NCBI GenBank assembly: GCA_030141605.1
Contig: JAQGDQ010000021.1
Location: 744,001 to 808,000, forward strand
Direction of reading: 5' to 3'
Length of the DNA stretch: 64,000 nt
Origin: Tubiluchus corallicola
Lineage: Eukaryota > Priapulida > Priapulimorpha > Priapulimorphida > Tubiluchidae
In this document: in pieces, positions 54,801 to 64,000 of the stretch
How positions within the stretch are numbered: the first letter of the stretch is position 1
Layout: each line of letters opens with the position of its first letter
Made by a program: the position numbers and the translations under genes
Notes under the pieces: generated by a model
What the model saw: only the letters and a program-made list of their open reading frames with translations
Database searches by the model: none
Told to the model about the DNA's origin: nothing

Positions 54801-57800
54801 TGAACAGATTTGCAAAGAATCAACTAAAATAAAATTTCTTGTGGCTACATATGAGCATTCATGTCCTACCTGTGACAAGCGCTAATCGTTCTATGCCTTC
54901 AAAATCTGCATGCTCAATTGCCATAACACCATTATCAGCAAACAATTGTTCCGGATAATTGTAGATCAGTTGCCTATATATCAATAATCAATAAACACTC
55001 GTTTAATATCCTTGCAAACTATTAAATATTTGGCTATTGGAGTTTTATTGCTAGTATCATTAAGCAGCAATTTACTCCATTTTTAAATTAAGTATCCACA
55101 AATATGGGGCACTTCGAGAAGAAAAATAATAATGAGCAAAGTTATATTCTATACAAAGTTATGCACCAAACTAAATCTCCTTTAGGTTAAACTCAGTGTT
55201 TCTTGCATGTCATAATGCAATTTCTAAATTGACCACTTCATTGCTCGTATAACAAGAATCTCCTGTCATGAAAATGCTATTCTATGTTAACTGATACATG
55301 AGGCCAGTAGCTATATCGGCATATGCCAGGCACACTTCATGAATCAGGTTACTGACAATAAAGTGGTGCTGCTCTCTATTTGCAAAAAGGCAAAACTTGC
55401 AGAAAATGTTGTTGTTATTACTGAATGCATGCTGCAGTCTGCTGTGTTGTGACTTTTTTCTACAAGATGCTTCTACTGCTTTCTACTATTTGCAGGGTGC
55501 TTTGTATTGTATACCACACAAAACAAAAGTACTTTTGAAATGACATGATGAAACTGGTGGTACTTGTGAAGGTGGTGGTGGACAGCAGAGGTGGCAGCAG
55601 TGGAAATTATGGGGGGGGGGGGAAGTTGTCAACAGCCATGGTGGTAGCAATGATAGTTTTGACAGTAAAATTGATGGTGACGTAACAAAAGTTGCAGTAG
55701 TCTGTAGTAGTATCTGTAACAGTAGCAACTTTTCTTTTTGTTAAGTTATTTCCCAATGCTAGCTATAATACAAATTGTCTGGCAGTGAAGAGGTCAATAC
55801 AGTAGTCACCACTTAATCGACTCACTTTGGGACAGAAGTGTTTTGATCCAATTAACTGATTGAACCTATTAACCGATAGTATTCCTGCTATAGAAGTTTG
55901 AGTCATCAGCTTACTATGCACTGCAAAGGCTTTTAATCAATTTTAGAAACGAAGTAATGCCTAAATTCCTTTGTGCAGTTAAAAATTAGAAAAAATATTT
56001 TATAATATTAATTTATATAAGTGAATTAACAATAACAGATTCAAAGCAAAACCGCTACGCTAGGGTATTAGCGCATGACAAACGTACCTGTTTACAAACA
56101 AAACGGTACTTAACATGATTGTTTCTACATATATAATGCACTAAAGGGAAGTAAAGATGACATAAAGGTAGGAAAGGCTGTTTGAGCACATACAAATGTC
56201 TTATTTTAAGTACATGAAGGAAAAATATTGAATCAATTAAGCGAAGTTATTTACTGTCAATTACTGATAGTTTTTATGTATATTTGAATAGAATCAGCCC
56301 GTTCCAGGTGTTTTTGAGACAATTAAGCGATTGAGTCTATTAACCGTGAGTCTACTGAGCGGCGACTATTGTATATACCAAATAAAAAGATATACTTGTA
56401 TTCCTGCAAAAATGATTAGGTCTATCTATTACATGAAACTTGCCGATTTATAAAAACATTGCATTGGTGTTTCAAGATCAAGTCAACTTTTTCCTTCATT
56501 TTCTGCTTCTCTGCAAGTTCAAGCTCAGCCACTTTTGATACGGCGTCAACCCGTACTCTAGATCCAAAAACCTACAAGAAATCCACAAAATTTTCACAAA
56601 CATACCTCTGACAATAAAACACTTACTTGTACCACTACAGTTTGTTTAATAGCCCAGACAAAGAGTTGATATGCTATAACAAAGAAACTTAATAAAATTA
56701 ATAAGTGATTAGGAATAATATACATTTATCTAAAATACCCTGCAATGTAAAATGTGAAGCCAGGATTCTGTACACCATTACAGTAAGTTCTCGTGAAATG
56801 ATACTCTGCTTAATGACGTTTCGTTTTAACGACGCCAATCTTTTGACATATTTTTTCACTGAACGTTGTCGCCCCTTTCATTTTAACGCAATTTTTTAGT
56901 CTTACGTTAAGCAATAAACCTTGTTTATTGCACTCTGCAAATGAAGCCCACTACTCAACTCGGATCGCTGTATGATACGGTTATTAGGCTGGTAATAAAT
57001 TGCTTAACTAAACTGATATCAGGCAGTCAGACAGAGCTAAGCAGACTACGATGATTCATTGCTTTTCCATCTTTAGATTAAATTCCTCTGGTTGTTAAAG
57101 TTCTCTGACGTTACATAGATAATTTACCTCATTTACCTCATTTACATTTTAGCTGTCACAAACACAAAGACAAAACTGAAAAGCACCCGAAAGAAAGTGC
57201 AGTTCAAGTCAGGCAGGACATAGGAAATGCGATGCAGTGTTATAAGGAAGTGCAGGCTGAAAAAATCAAAAAATCTAAGCAACCAACCCTAAAGAAAAGC
57301 TAACAGGAGGAAAGACTTAGGTTACAAATTTAGATTTTAGTTTTCACACTTTAGTTACTCACTAGATTTTTAATTAAACAAATACGTAAAAACTGAAAGC
57401 AGTAGACACTATAAAGTGTTTAATTTGTGAGCCAAACTTCGGTTATTTTTGTTCCGCAGTAAGCAACTGAACTTTTTCACATTACAGAGCTCTATGGAAA
57501 GCCACCGAATTTTTTTACGTTATTTCTTATGGAAAGTAGTGATTCCTTTAGCGACATTTCACTCAACAAAGCATTTTGCTAGACATATTTACCATGATTA
57601 AGCGAGGATTTAATGTACATCTATAAAATGGGAAAAAAATTTTAATTAACGTCTTGTTAGTTCAAAATTCATATGTAAACTTTTGGGTGAAAAAGTACAA
57701 AGCTCTTACTTTTATCATAGTAAACCAAAATAAGGTTTTGCATACTGATATAACATTGACAGCTACATAAAGTTTTCTCTGAAAAGTGTGTGTCTTCAAA

Positions 57801-60800
57801 TAAGAAATCAACACCTACCTTGATTTTGTCGGTATCCATGGCAGTATTTGCTATTAAAATTTTGCAGTTTTCCATGCGCTTTGGTTGGTTTACTCCGATT
57901 TTCTTATCTAAGAGAAACCCTTCATCTAAATACGAGTCACTCATCTGACCACCAAGTTTCTTTATTATTTGTATAGCGTCTAAATTTCCTGAGCCCTGGA
58001 AAAAAGTAGTACTTTCAAGATAAAGTATTCATAAAAAACAATAGCAACTTATATTCTTATCAGATACTTTATGCAGAAGACGTATTTATCAACGTTTTAC
58101 AAAAAATCTAACTGTTTTACATACATTGCACATGCTTAAAATTAATAATCATTTTTCATTGACTAGTGCAGTTCAAATCACTCACAAACGTGGATGTAGA
58201 AATGTCTGTACCTAATCAAACGCTTTGTCATGAAAAGACAGCAAATTATTTGCAAATAACAACATTTAAGATACAGCTTCTTGATGTAAAAATAAACATT
58301 AGAAACAACTGACGTCACACCTCTTAGCTGCAGTTATAATGCAAAAATGCAATGAAATCCATGCGTACTAAACGAATTGTTTTAAAAAAGACAAAAATGG
58401 GAAAGAAAACAGACTAATACAAATATATTCGACTAAAATACATGCAGTTAATAACTCGATGTTTTTGCACACAATTTGGAGATCGATTTTTGTTTGTTAA
58501 AAGCTCTCTTGTAGTCATTTCTTATGATGCTGTAGGATACAACTACTTATCAGCCTAGCAGCACTGACAGCACAACATTCGAAAAATAAAAACAGAGTCA
58601 TCCGGGACTTTTTATGAAATTGACTTGAATAAGTAATTTACAGATTTAACAGAAAAAACCTGAGTTGGGAAAAATATGTCAATGTAATGTTGTGAAATTG
58701 TTGTACAAAATTAATGTTGTATAGGATTCTCTACACATTGAAAAAAATTGGGACAGGTAAATTTTTGTGGGAACAGATTTTTTTAGTTGGCTGTCCCAAT
58801 TTCTAGTAGCCCCGGCAAATTGACAGAGAAAAATTTCGAATTCCCCACCCAATAGTTGAGTGGCAGTCTGGCACTTTCTGAATTCCACTTGAATACAATG
58901 TACTATGCATATCTACCTTCAATCTAAGGACAGCATCAACGGCAAGTTTTGCAAATAACTCCTTGTGCTGAGTGATGATTTTTGAGCTCAGTGTTGTCCG
59001 TGCAATGTTCATCAAATCCTCTTTAAATTTGTCTGGATTCCCACTACAATTTAAATACAAACCATAAGAATCTCTTGCAAATTGATGTAATGAATGAAAA
59101 ATGTCTACCACAACTCTTTCTCCTAATCATAAAAACCAAGCAAATAAGAAATTACAACCTGCTGTAAAGTACCACACAAATTTAGTTTCTTATCACTAGA
59201 AGGCACCACTAGTTCCCTATTAAGCCACTTAGCTCATCCAACAGCGATTTTTGTGTCAAAAGTACATGTAAACATCTACATGACAAATACTAATATCGAA
59301 ATGACATATAAAATTACTTAAATTTACAGTTATTCAAGTGGTTTAAATATGAGTTTTTCTGTTAAATGTCAAGTTACCATAAAAGGCTATTAAATTAGTG
59401 CTCAAAGTGTAGTCGCATGTACCCACAAATATTAGATTTTCAACTAAATTTAATTCGAACCGGAATTTACTTATGCACAACTTTCTTGTATTTGCTGTTT
59501 TAAGGTTTCAAGACTGCCTAAGTTTTTAAATTAGATTTAAAAATTTTGGGTTTGTTCTATTGTTAACTGATAATCAAAATATTATATATGTATTATATAT
59601 ATATAAACCCAAAGTTATCAAGAGGGTACACCGGAACCAGTTTTGCTGGATCGAATTGGATCCGGATATGTATGTGCCTGAACTGGTTCTGGCCCCAAAT
59701 CTACACATTAATGTAAACGATATTTCATTTGTTAGTGTTTTGTTCATGTGGTGGCACCATCTGCCCAGTTTTAGGGTCACTGGGTAATTTTAAGTGGAAA
59801 CACCACAAATGTTTCTTCAAAGTTGAATCATTACTGGATTTTGGGATGCGGAATCGGATACGGTACAGCCCTTTAGCCAAGCTCCACGTGCATCTGACAA
59901 AAATTTGAATAAATAATAACAAACCCGTTATCGACAGAAGCAGCTTCAAGAGCTCGTTGAGCTTCGGCGCAGGCCAAACGCCAGCCGGCAATAATTGTCT
60001 GCGGATGTATCTTCCCGGAAACCATGACTTCAGCTTCCTTCATCAGCTCACATGCCAACACCACGACAGTCGTTGTGCCATCGCCAACCTCATCATCCTG
60101 GACTTTGGAAATTTCTGAAAGCAAGTGAAGTGCTTATTTATTCTATGTATATTTTTAGATTCAAATTGAATTCCAACTAAACAAAACTTGTTATAATTGA
60201 ATTCGAACTTTCAAATTTGATTCGAACTCGAACATTCAATGGTCAACTTACAAATATAATCAGACAAATTTTAGTCTGGCAACAGATTCATTCAGGTACT
60301 GATGCCAAACCTCTTCAATCTTTTACTACACCATACCAATAATGTGTTCAAACTAGTAAATTTCAAACTATATAAAGCCGTTAAAGTGATTACAGCACTT
60401 TGTCGTGCTAACAGCATTTCTAAATATTTGTTTTTTCACTTGGTCAAGGTGATATGTCTTACCAAAATTTTTTCAATGTGTTTAACAATATGTGTGTTTT
60501 CTTCAGCAACTGCATTAGACATACAAATGGTAAAATGTATCTGTAGCCAGTTTATCAAAATTTAAATACAGAAAATATGGATGCATTTTCTGTGTTGTAT
60601 TTAAAATAAGAAGAAATCAAGTAAGCAAGTTTTCTACAAATATTTTGAGGGGTGAAAGGGTGGAAAGACTAGTGAGTTACGCAATTTGCAAAAAAAAACT
60701 TATACATCATTAAAACTTGTCAACTGTTTAACAAATTATTGGCAATTGAGTGTAAATAACCAAACTGACAGAATAATAAAAACATAAGCAAAACAATCAG

Positions 60801-62681
60801 TATCAATAATTTTTTACAATGGTTGGATGGTTTCCATTAAAATCAACACTCACCAACTAAAACTTTAGCAGCTGGGTTGTCTACACCGATAGACCTGAGT
60901 ATAGTGGCGCCATCATTTGTCACTTGAATTTCACCACTATTGTGCCTGCCTTCGCATTGAAGAATTTTGTCCTGCAAAATCATTAAAAGAAAATCATTAA
61001 AGGAAACTCAGCCAATAAAACTACGATAAAACTGACAAGTTGAAATTTCAAAAAATTTGCCGAGTTTTTGTATACCACACTAAATGTTGTCCAGTAGCAT
61101 TATACTTCAATTTTCATTCTATAAACTCCTGCAACACACTCACGGAATGTTTGGTGCTGTTGAAAATTATGTTCAGTTGTGATGTCATCACTAGTTGAGC
61201 TTGCTTGTCATTAATTAAGTTTTAAACCTATTATTTAATTACCTGAAATGTTTTGGCATTATTATAGGTGTTAAAATGTATACTTTTTACCATACTTCAA
61301 AATAGAGTGAGATATAAAAAAATCATCCTGTTTTCATTTAAGGACAGATTTTTGACTTTACTGTATTTGAAAAACACTGGAATTTTAGTGCCGTCATTGC
61401 TGTTATGGTTGTTTAAGCATTGTCCTTATCTTCTGAATAATTGCTACTGATGTAAATTTCTGAAATTCTACACAATCAGAATCATTGTTAAACTTACTAG
61501 AAAACCTAGAAAACAGATCCACACGTACAGGCTTATTTAAACAGTACATACCATTCCCTTTGGTCCCAAAGTAGATTTTATAAGATCGCCAATTGCAATG
61601 GCACCAACAAAGGATGACTGAAAATATCAAAATACAATATAGATGCTAAATATTTGTTAGGCGCCTGACTTGATAAATGTGCAGTCTTCATACAAGAGGT
61701 CAACAGCAAACTCAACTTAAGACTCAACCAGTACCAACATTTTAATGAAAACACATTTGTTGAGCTTGCTGTTTATATGGCCATGTGAGCATACACAACC
61801 TTACTAAAGTAAAATGTCAATGGTCAATTTATTTTCAAAAACATAATTTGTTGTTATTTGAACGTAAAATTACAAATATCCATAATCAAACTCAACTTTT
61901 AAAGTAAATGCCCAGTCATTTTTTATAAATATGAAAATCATCAAGTTAAGCAGAAAAAGAAGTAATGTAATTGAATTACAGCATTTTTATATGTGGCAGT
62001 TACATGAATTAATTAATAAAATGCATTAAATCTCGGCAGTTGAACATTTGCGGTACTGTATCTATACTCGCCAAGCTTCGGCTGTGGGTGGTGAGTGACG
62101 TCGTGACAGGATGACGGTGATTGTCCGAAAAGTATTATGGGATGTCTGTGCCTGTGTTTACTCTTGCTGCCGAGTGTTAAACTGTTCAAAGTACAGAAGT
62201 TTATTTTTGTGTTGTGTAACTTTTTTGCATGTTATATGTGTGCAAAATACCCAGAATTTGTGTAGCAGGGGAATGTAGTGAAGCAACAAACGATGGTGAC
62301 AGTCTTTTCAAGTTTCCTGCCATGATGTCATTAGTGAATGGCCGCCCTAGCGCTAAATACTTGTATATCAAAATTGGCGTAAGTAAAATCGAGCGATTTT
62401 TTACCAAACTATTTAATTATTTTACTAAAGAGATTAGAAAATCATTTCAACACATGTTCCTTAAATTTTTGCTAAAAGTTGTTGGTGAGGCTGGGTTTTT
62501 ACTTTAAAGATTTCAATTTTTTAGGAAATTTTTGTGCAAGAACCAATAACAAAAGTAGACAATTCATTACAGCCAACATCAATGTCGTAGGATACATTAA
62601 ATAAAGACTTACAAGACGCGCTGTTTCTCCCCTTTCTTCATCAGCAGCAGCTTTGAAAATACTCACAGGTGCCAAAGACAT
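51667..62681 (-). CDS. CCT2: T-complex protein 1 subunit beta (CCT2), complete coding region
   Basis: Thirteen coding exons on the minus strand join into 533 residues (human CCT2 has 535): 62613-62681, 61552-61617, 60854-60971, 59925-60114, 58917-59043, 57819-57995, 56444-56571, 54870-54973, 54428-54535, 52742-52882, 52414-52517, 52171-52270 and 51667-51836. It is one of eight subunits of the cytosolic CCT/TRiC chaperonin, which folds actin, tubulin and other proteins using ATP. Visible motifs are [10 protein letters not shown] at the start, TNDGATIL and the ATPase motif VGDGTT (about residues 94-99), [39 protein letters not shown] and [10 protein letters not shown]. The tail [11 protein letters not shown] replaces the human APRKR-type end. 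All introns are GT-AG except the one after 56444, which is GC-AG. The start ATG lies directly at an acceptor, so a 5' UTR exon should lie to the right. Confidence 0.98.
52171..52270 (-). CDS. CCT2: CCT2 exon 12
   Basis: It follows GTTTTTAG and encodes [20 protein letters not shown] and SGNVTAGL. It ends in phase 1 at CTTG|GTAAGC. Confidence 0.98.
52414..52517 (-). CDS. CCT2: CCT2 exon 11
   Basis: It follows TTTTGGCAG, completes GGGCSEML and encodes [20 protein letters not shown] and YAKALQS. It ends TCG|GTATGT. Confidence 0.98.
52742..52882 (-). CDS. CCT2: CCT2 exon 10
   Basis: It follows GTGTTTCAG and encodes [20 protein letters not shown] and [20 protein letters not shown]. It ends in phase 1 at GGTG|GTAAGA. 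Confidence 0.98.
54003..54090. repeat. Dispersed repeat R1, copy 2 (CCT2 intron)
   Basis: Aligns with 14815-14902: ATTTTAAATTACTAAGAA through ATATAACTTTGTGTGG. The family is unknown. Confidence 0.6.
54428..54535 (-). CDS. CCT2: CCT2 exon 9
   Basis: It follows TCATTACAG and encodes [20 protein letters not shown] and [14 protein letters not shown]. It ends TCAG|GTATGT. Confidence 0.98.
54870..54973 (-). CDS. CCT2: CCT2 exon 8
   Basis: It follows ATATATAG and encodes [20 protein letters not shown] and GIERLALVT. It ends in phase 1 at ACAG|GTAGGA. Confidence 0.97.
55611..55622. repeat. Poly-G run of 12
   Basis: An uninterrupted G homopolymer lies in a purine-rich GGTGGTGG-type stretch within a CCT2 intron. 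Confidence 0.95.
55800..56371. mobile_element. Pogo-like non-autonomous element, copy 2 (CCT2 intron)
   Basis: A 572-bp element with TA on both sides. The left end is CAGTAGTCACCACTTAATCG and the right end, inverted, is CAATAGTCGCCGCTCAGTAG. It shares long similarity with 5600-6475 (GAAGTGTTT, AATTAACTGATTGA, CCCGTTCCAGGTGTTTT-like right subterminus). It lies inside the GC-AG intron. Confidence 0.7.
56444..56571 (-). CDS. CCT2: CCT2 exon 7 (ends at a GC donor)
   Basis: It encodes [20 protein letters not shown] and HQCNVFINR. It ends in phase 2 at CG|GCAAGT. The nearby GT (56439-56438) would end in phase 0 and throw the next exon out of frame; the GC donor restores [15 protein letters not shown] exactly as in human CCT2. 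Confidence 0.95.
56781..57615. mobile_element. Tigger/pogo-like element, decayed (CCT2 intron)
   Basis: An 835-bp element flanked by TA on both sides. The left end is CAGTAAGTTCTCGTGAAATG followed by CTTAATGACGTTTCG. The right end, inverted, is CATTAAATCCTCGCTTAATC. Its interior has a short Lys-rich frame ([13 protein letters not shown] near 57262-57300) that could be a transposase tail relic, but it is too short to claim. Confidence 0.6.
57819..57995 (-). CDS. CCT2: CCT2 exon 6
   Basis: It follows TTTTTTCCAG and encodes [36 protein letters not shown] and [14 protein letters not shown]. It ends AAG|GTAGGT. Confidence 0.98.
58917..59043 (-). CDS. CCT2: CCT2 exon 5
   Basis: It follows AAATTGTAG and encodes [20 protein letters not shown] and [15 protein letters not shown]. 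It ends AAG|GTAGAT. Confidence 0.98.
59925..60114 (-). CDS. CCT2: CCT2 exon 4, GDGTT ATPase motif
   Basis: It encodes [20 protein letters not shown] and [15 protein letters not shown], and ends in phase 2 (VDNG) at GG|GTTTGT. Confidence 0.98.
60854..60971 (-). CDS. CCT2: CCT2 exon 3
   Basis: It encodes [17 protein letters not shown] and then [20 protein letters not shown]. It ends in phase 1 at GTTG|GTGAGT. Confidence 0.97.
61159..61342. repeat. Dispersed repeat R2, copy 2 (CCT2 intron)
   Basis: Matches 19827-20006 in order and spacing (GTTGAAAATTATGTT, CATTAATTAAGTTTT, GTTAAAATGTATACTTTTTA). Confidence 0.65.
61552..61617 (-). CDS. CCT2: CCT2 exon 2
   Basis: It encodes [20 protein letters not shown] and GM, the conserved nucleotide-site entry (TLGPKGM). 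It ends ATG|GTATGT. Confidence 0.98.
62229..62327 (+). pseudogene. THAP-type zinc finger N-terminal fragment
   Basis: Antisense within CCT2 intron 1, an ATG-led frame reads [20 protein letters not shown]. This resembles the start of THAP domains: C-x4-C here, then a DG-SLFKFP motif. The expected Trp, the C-x2-H half and the AVPTF-like end are missing, and the frame runs into unrelated sequence. It is probably a relic of a P-element-like transposase or a THAP gene fragment. It could instead be a first exon whose partners lie elsewhere. Confidence 0.4.
62613..62681 (-). CDS. CCT2: CCT2 exon 1 (start)
   Basis: It encodes [20 protein letters not shown] and ARL, and ends at GTAAGT in phase 0. CTTTTACAG directly precedes ATG. 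Human CCT2 reads MASLSLAP, so one or two extra residues could come from an upstream exon. Confidence 0.93.
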
Positions 62682-64000
62682 CTGTAAAAGTAACCATTAA
62701 TGTAACAGCATACAATAAATACATGAAGAAAAATACACTAGGCACATTCACATTACTACAGCAGCAATAACTCAATCAGTAACATGCCCATTTTCCATAA
62801 GGAAAGTTTTGCTGGTTTAATTTCAAAGCCAATTCATACCAGAGATTCCCACAGGTATGCAGTTTTTAACAAAGTAAGTGTACAAATAATACCTGAATCA
62901 TTGAATAGGTGTCTTTAATGGACGTTACAAGTTTTATAGTTTAGGCTACAAGGATTAATCCAGAAGCGCATTACTAAATGTAATATAATTTAATTTTAAA
63001 CTCATATGGCGCATAGCAGTTTTTCCGCCATATCCTTGAATGTGTGATACACTGCATTTAACTAATGTCCAGTTTAGACTTTAGTATATCATTGCCTCCA
63101 ATAATCAATTTTGCAAAAAAATGAGCAAAATTGTGTGATAACCAGCTAAGGTCCAACAATGCGACTATTTTTAATATAGCAGTTATTGGGTGCATGTTGC
63201 GCAGCTCACTTGATTCAAACTTTACTTTTAACTGCGAGTAGCTAGGCAGCAGTTTTGTTCAGCTATGCAAGCTAAATGCTCAACAAGATCTGTCACACAT
63301 TATAATCAGCAGTTTTTTAAATTTAAGTGTCATAATAACTGTTGTGATAATTTCAGTAACAAGAATGATGTAAGACAGTAAAATTAAAGACAGTATTGTG
63401 AATAGTAGTTTTCATCTCACATCTGAGGAGGCAAAATTTTTGCATGTTCAGCGATAGAAGATACCATAAAAGCTGTTGAATGCAACAATAATCTTTTAGA
63501 AAAGTGTAACTTAAATGAAATTATAAATTGGCTTTGTATTAGTTAACTTTCATGAGTGTATGTGTACAATATCGCATGATATATGCAATAATTTATAAGC
63601 ATATAATTTATAAATATATAATATTTATATATTTATTTATTTCTTTATTTGATCATATGTACTATTTTGGTATATATTATTCAGTTTGTTTATGTCAGTG
63701 TATGTACTATGTGTACTAATCCCGTAAATTTCTTCTATATAATATTGTATTTTTTTAATAACTTACTGTAGTGAACTATATTTTCAAAATAAATGGTATG
63801 TAAATAATAAGGGATGCAGGGTCCCTAATTTTTGGGATTTTATTTTGGAAAAATATACCACAGGTTATCTGCTGACGTAAAAGCCGACTAAAAATAGACT
63901 GAGAGTATTAAAAGTGCCAGCTGAATAGGCAGTCAGATAAAAAACCGGTTCTGACAAAATAGCCTATTTCCCGACAGCTATAATATTTTTATTAAAAGCA
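62682..64000. other. Upstream side of CCT2
   Basis: This probably contains the first intron of CCT2, with its 5' UTR exon and promoter here or off the window. I cannot place them. The part 63560-63740 is extremely AT-rich. Confidence 0.5.

Noticed and set aside
56438-56443. GT donor at 56439-56438 for CCT2 exon 7
   Set aside because: It would end the exon in phase 0 while the next exon needs phase 2; the GC donor four bases earlier gives the family sequence exactly.

Overview
This window is animal nuclear DNA. Genes are split by many GT-AG introns of a few hundred bases to about 2 kb, the intergenic DNA is AT-rich, and microsatellites and small inverted-repeat transposons are scattered throughout. 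The proteins are metazoan: a KICSTOR subunit, a talin-binding KANK protein and a CCT chaperonin subunit. Intron sizes, mariner-like and pogo-like elements and 5S-like repeats suggest an invertebrate, but I cannot name the phylum. There are no bacterial-type operons, CRISPR arrays or prokaryotic mobile systems.

Layout. (1) From 564 to 9940 on the plus strand are the last eleven coding exons of an SZT2-like gene (649 residues); its 5' part lies off the left edge. (2) From 9941 to 34712 is almost 25 kb in which I find no convincing coding exon. It holds a large (TG)n(GA)n microsatellite, a GAT/GAC triplet tract, a 190-bp inverted-repeat element, a tRNA-like and a 5S rRNA-like relic, and copies of two dispersed repeats. 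It may include the non-coding 5' exons of the next gene. (3) From 34713 to 48936 on the plus strand is a complete KANK coding region: 12 coding exons and 1841 residues, with an N-terminal KN motif, a very large central exon containing a coiled coil and a periodic cysteine-pair array, and five C-terminal ankyrin repeats. (4) From 48937 to 51666 is the space between two convergent genes, with a long near-perfect hairpin at 51164-51298. (5) From 62681 down to 51667 on the minus strand is a complete CCT2 (TCP-1 beta) coding region: 13 coding exons and 533 residues. One of its introns is of the GC-AG class and several hold transposon relics. A THAP-like fragment lies antisense in its first intron.

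The three genes are unrelated in function: amino-acid signalling to mTORC1, cortical adhesion and microtubule linkage, and cytosolic protein folding. Nothing suggests they act as a system. All exon junctions below were phased by hand, and all three joined reading frames stay open. The most unusual coding feature is the KANK central exon, where five consecutive 23-residue spacings separate C-x2-C pairs. The most unusual non-coding feature is the 48-bp-arm hairpin between KANK and CCT2.
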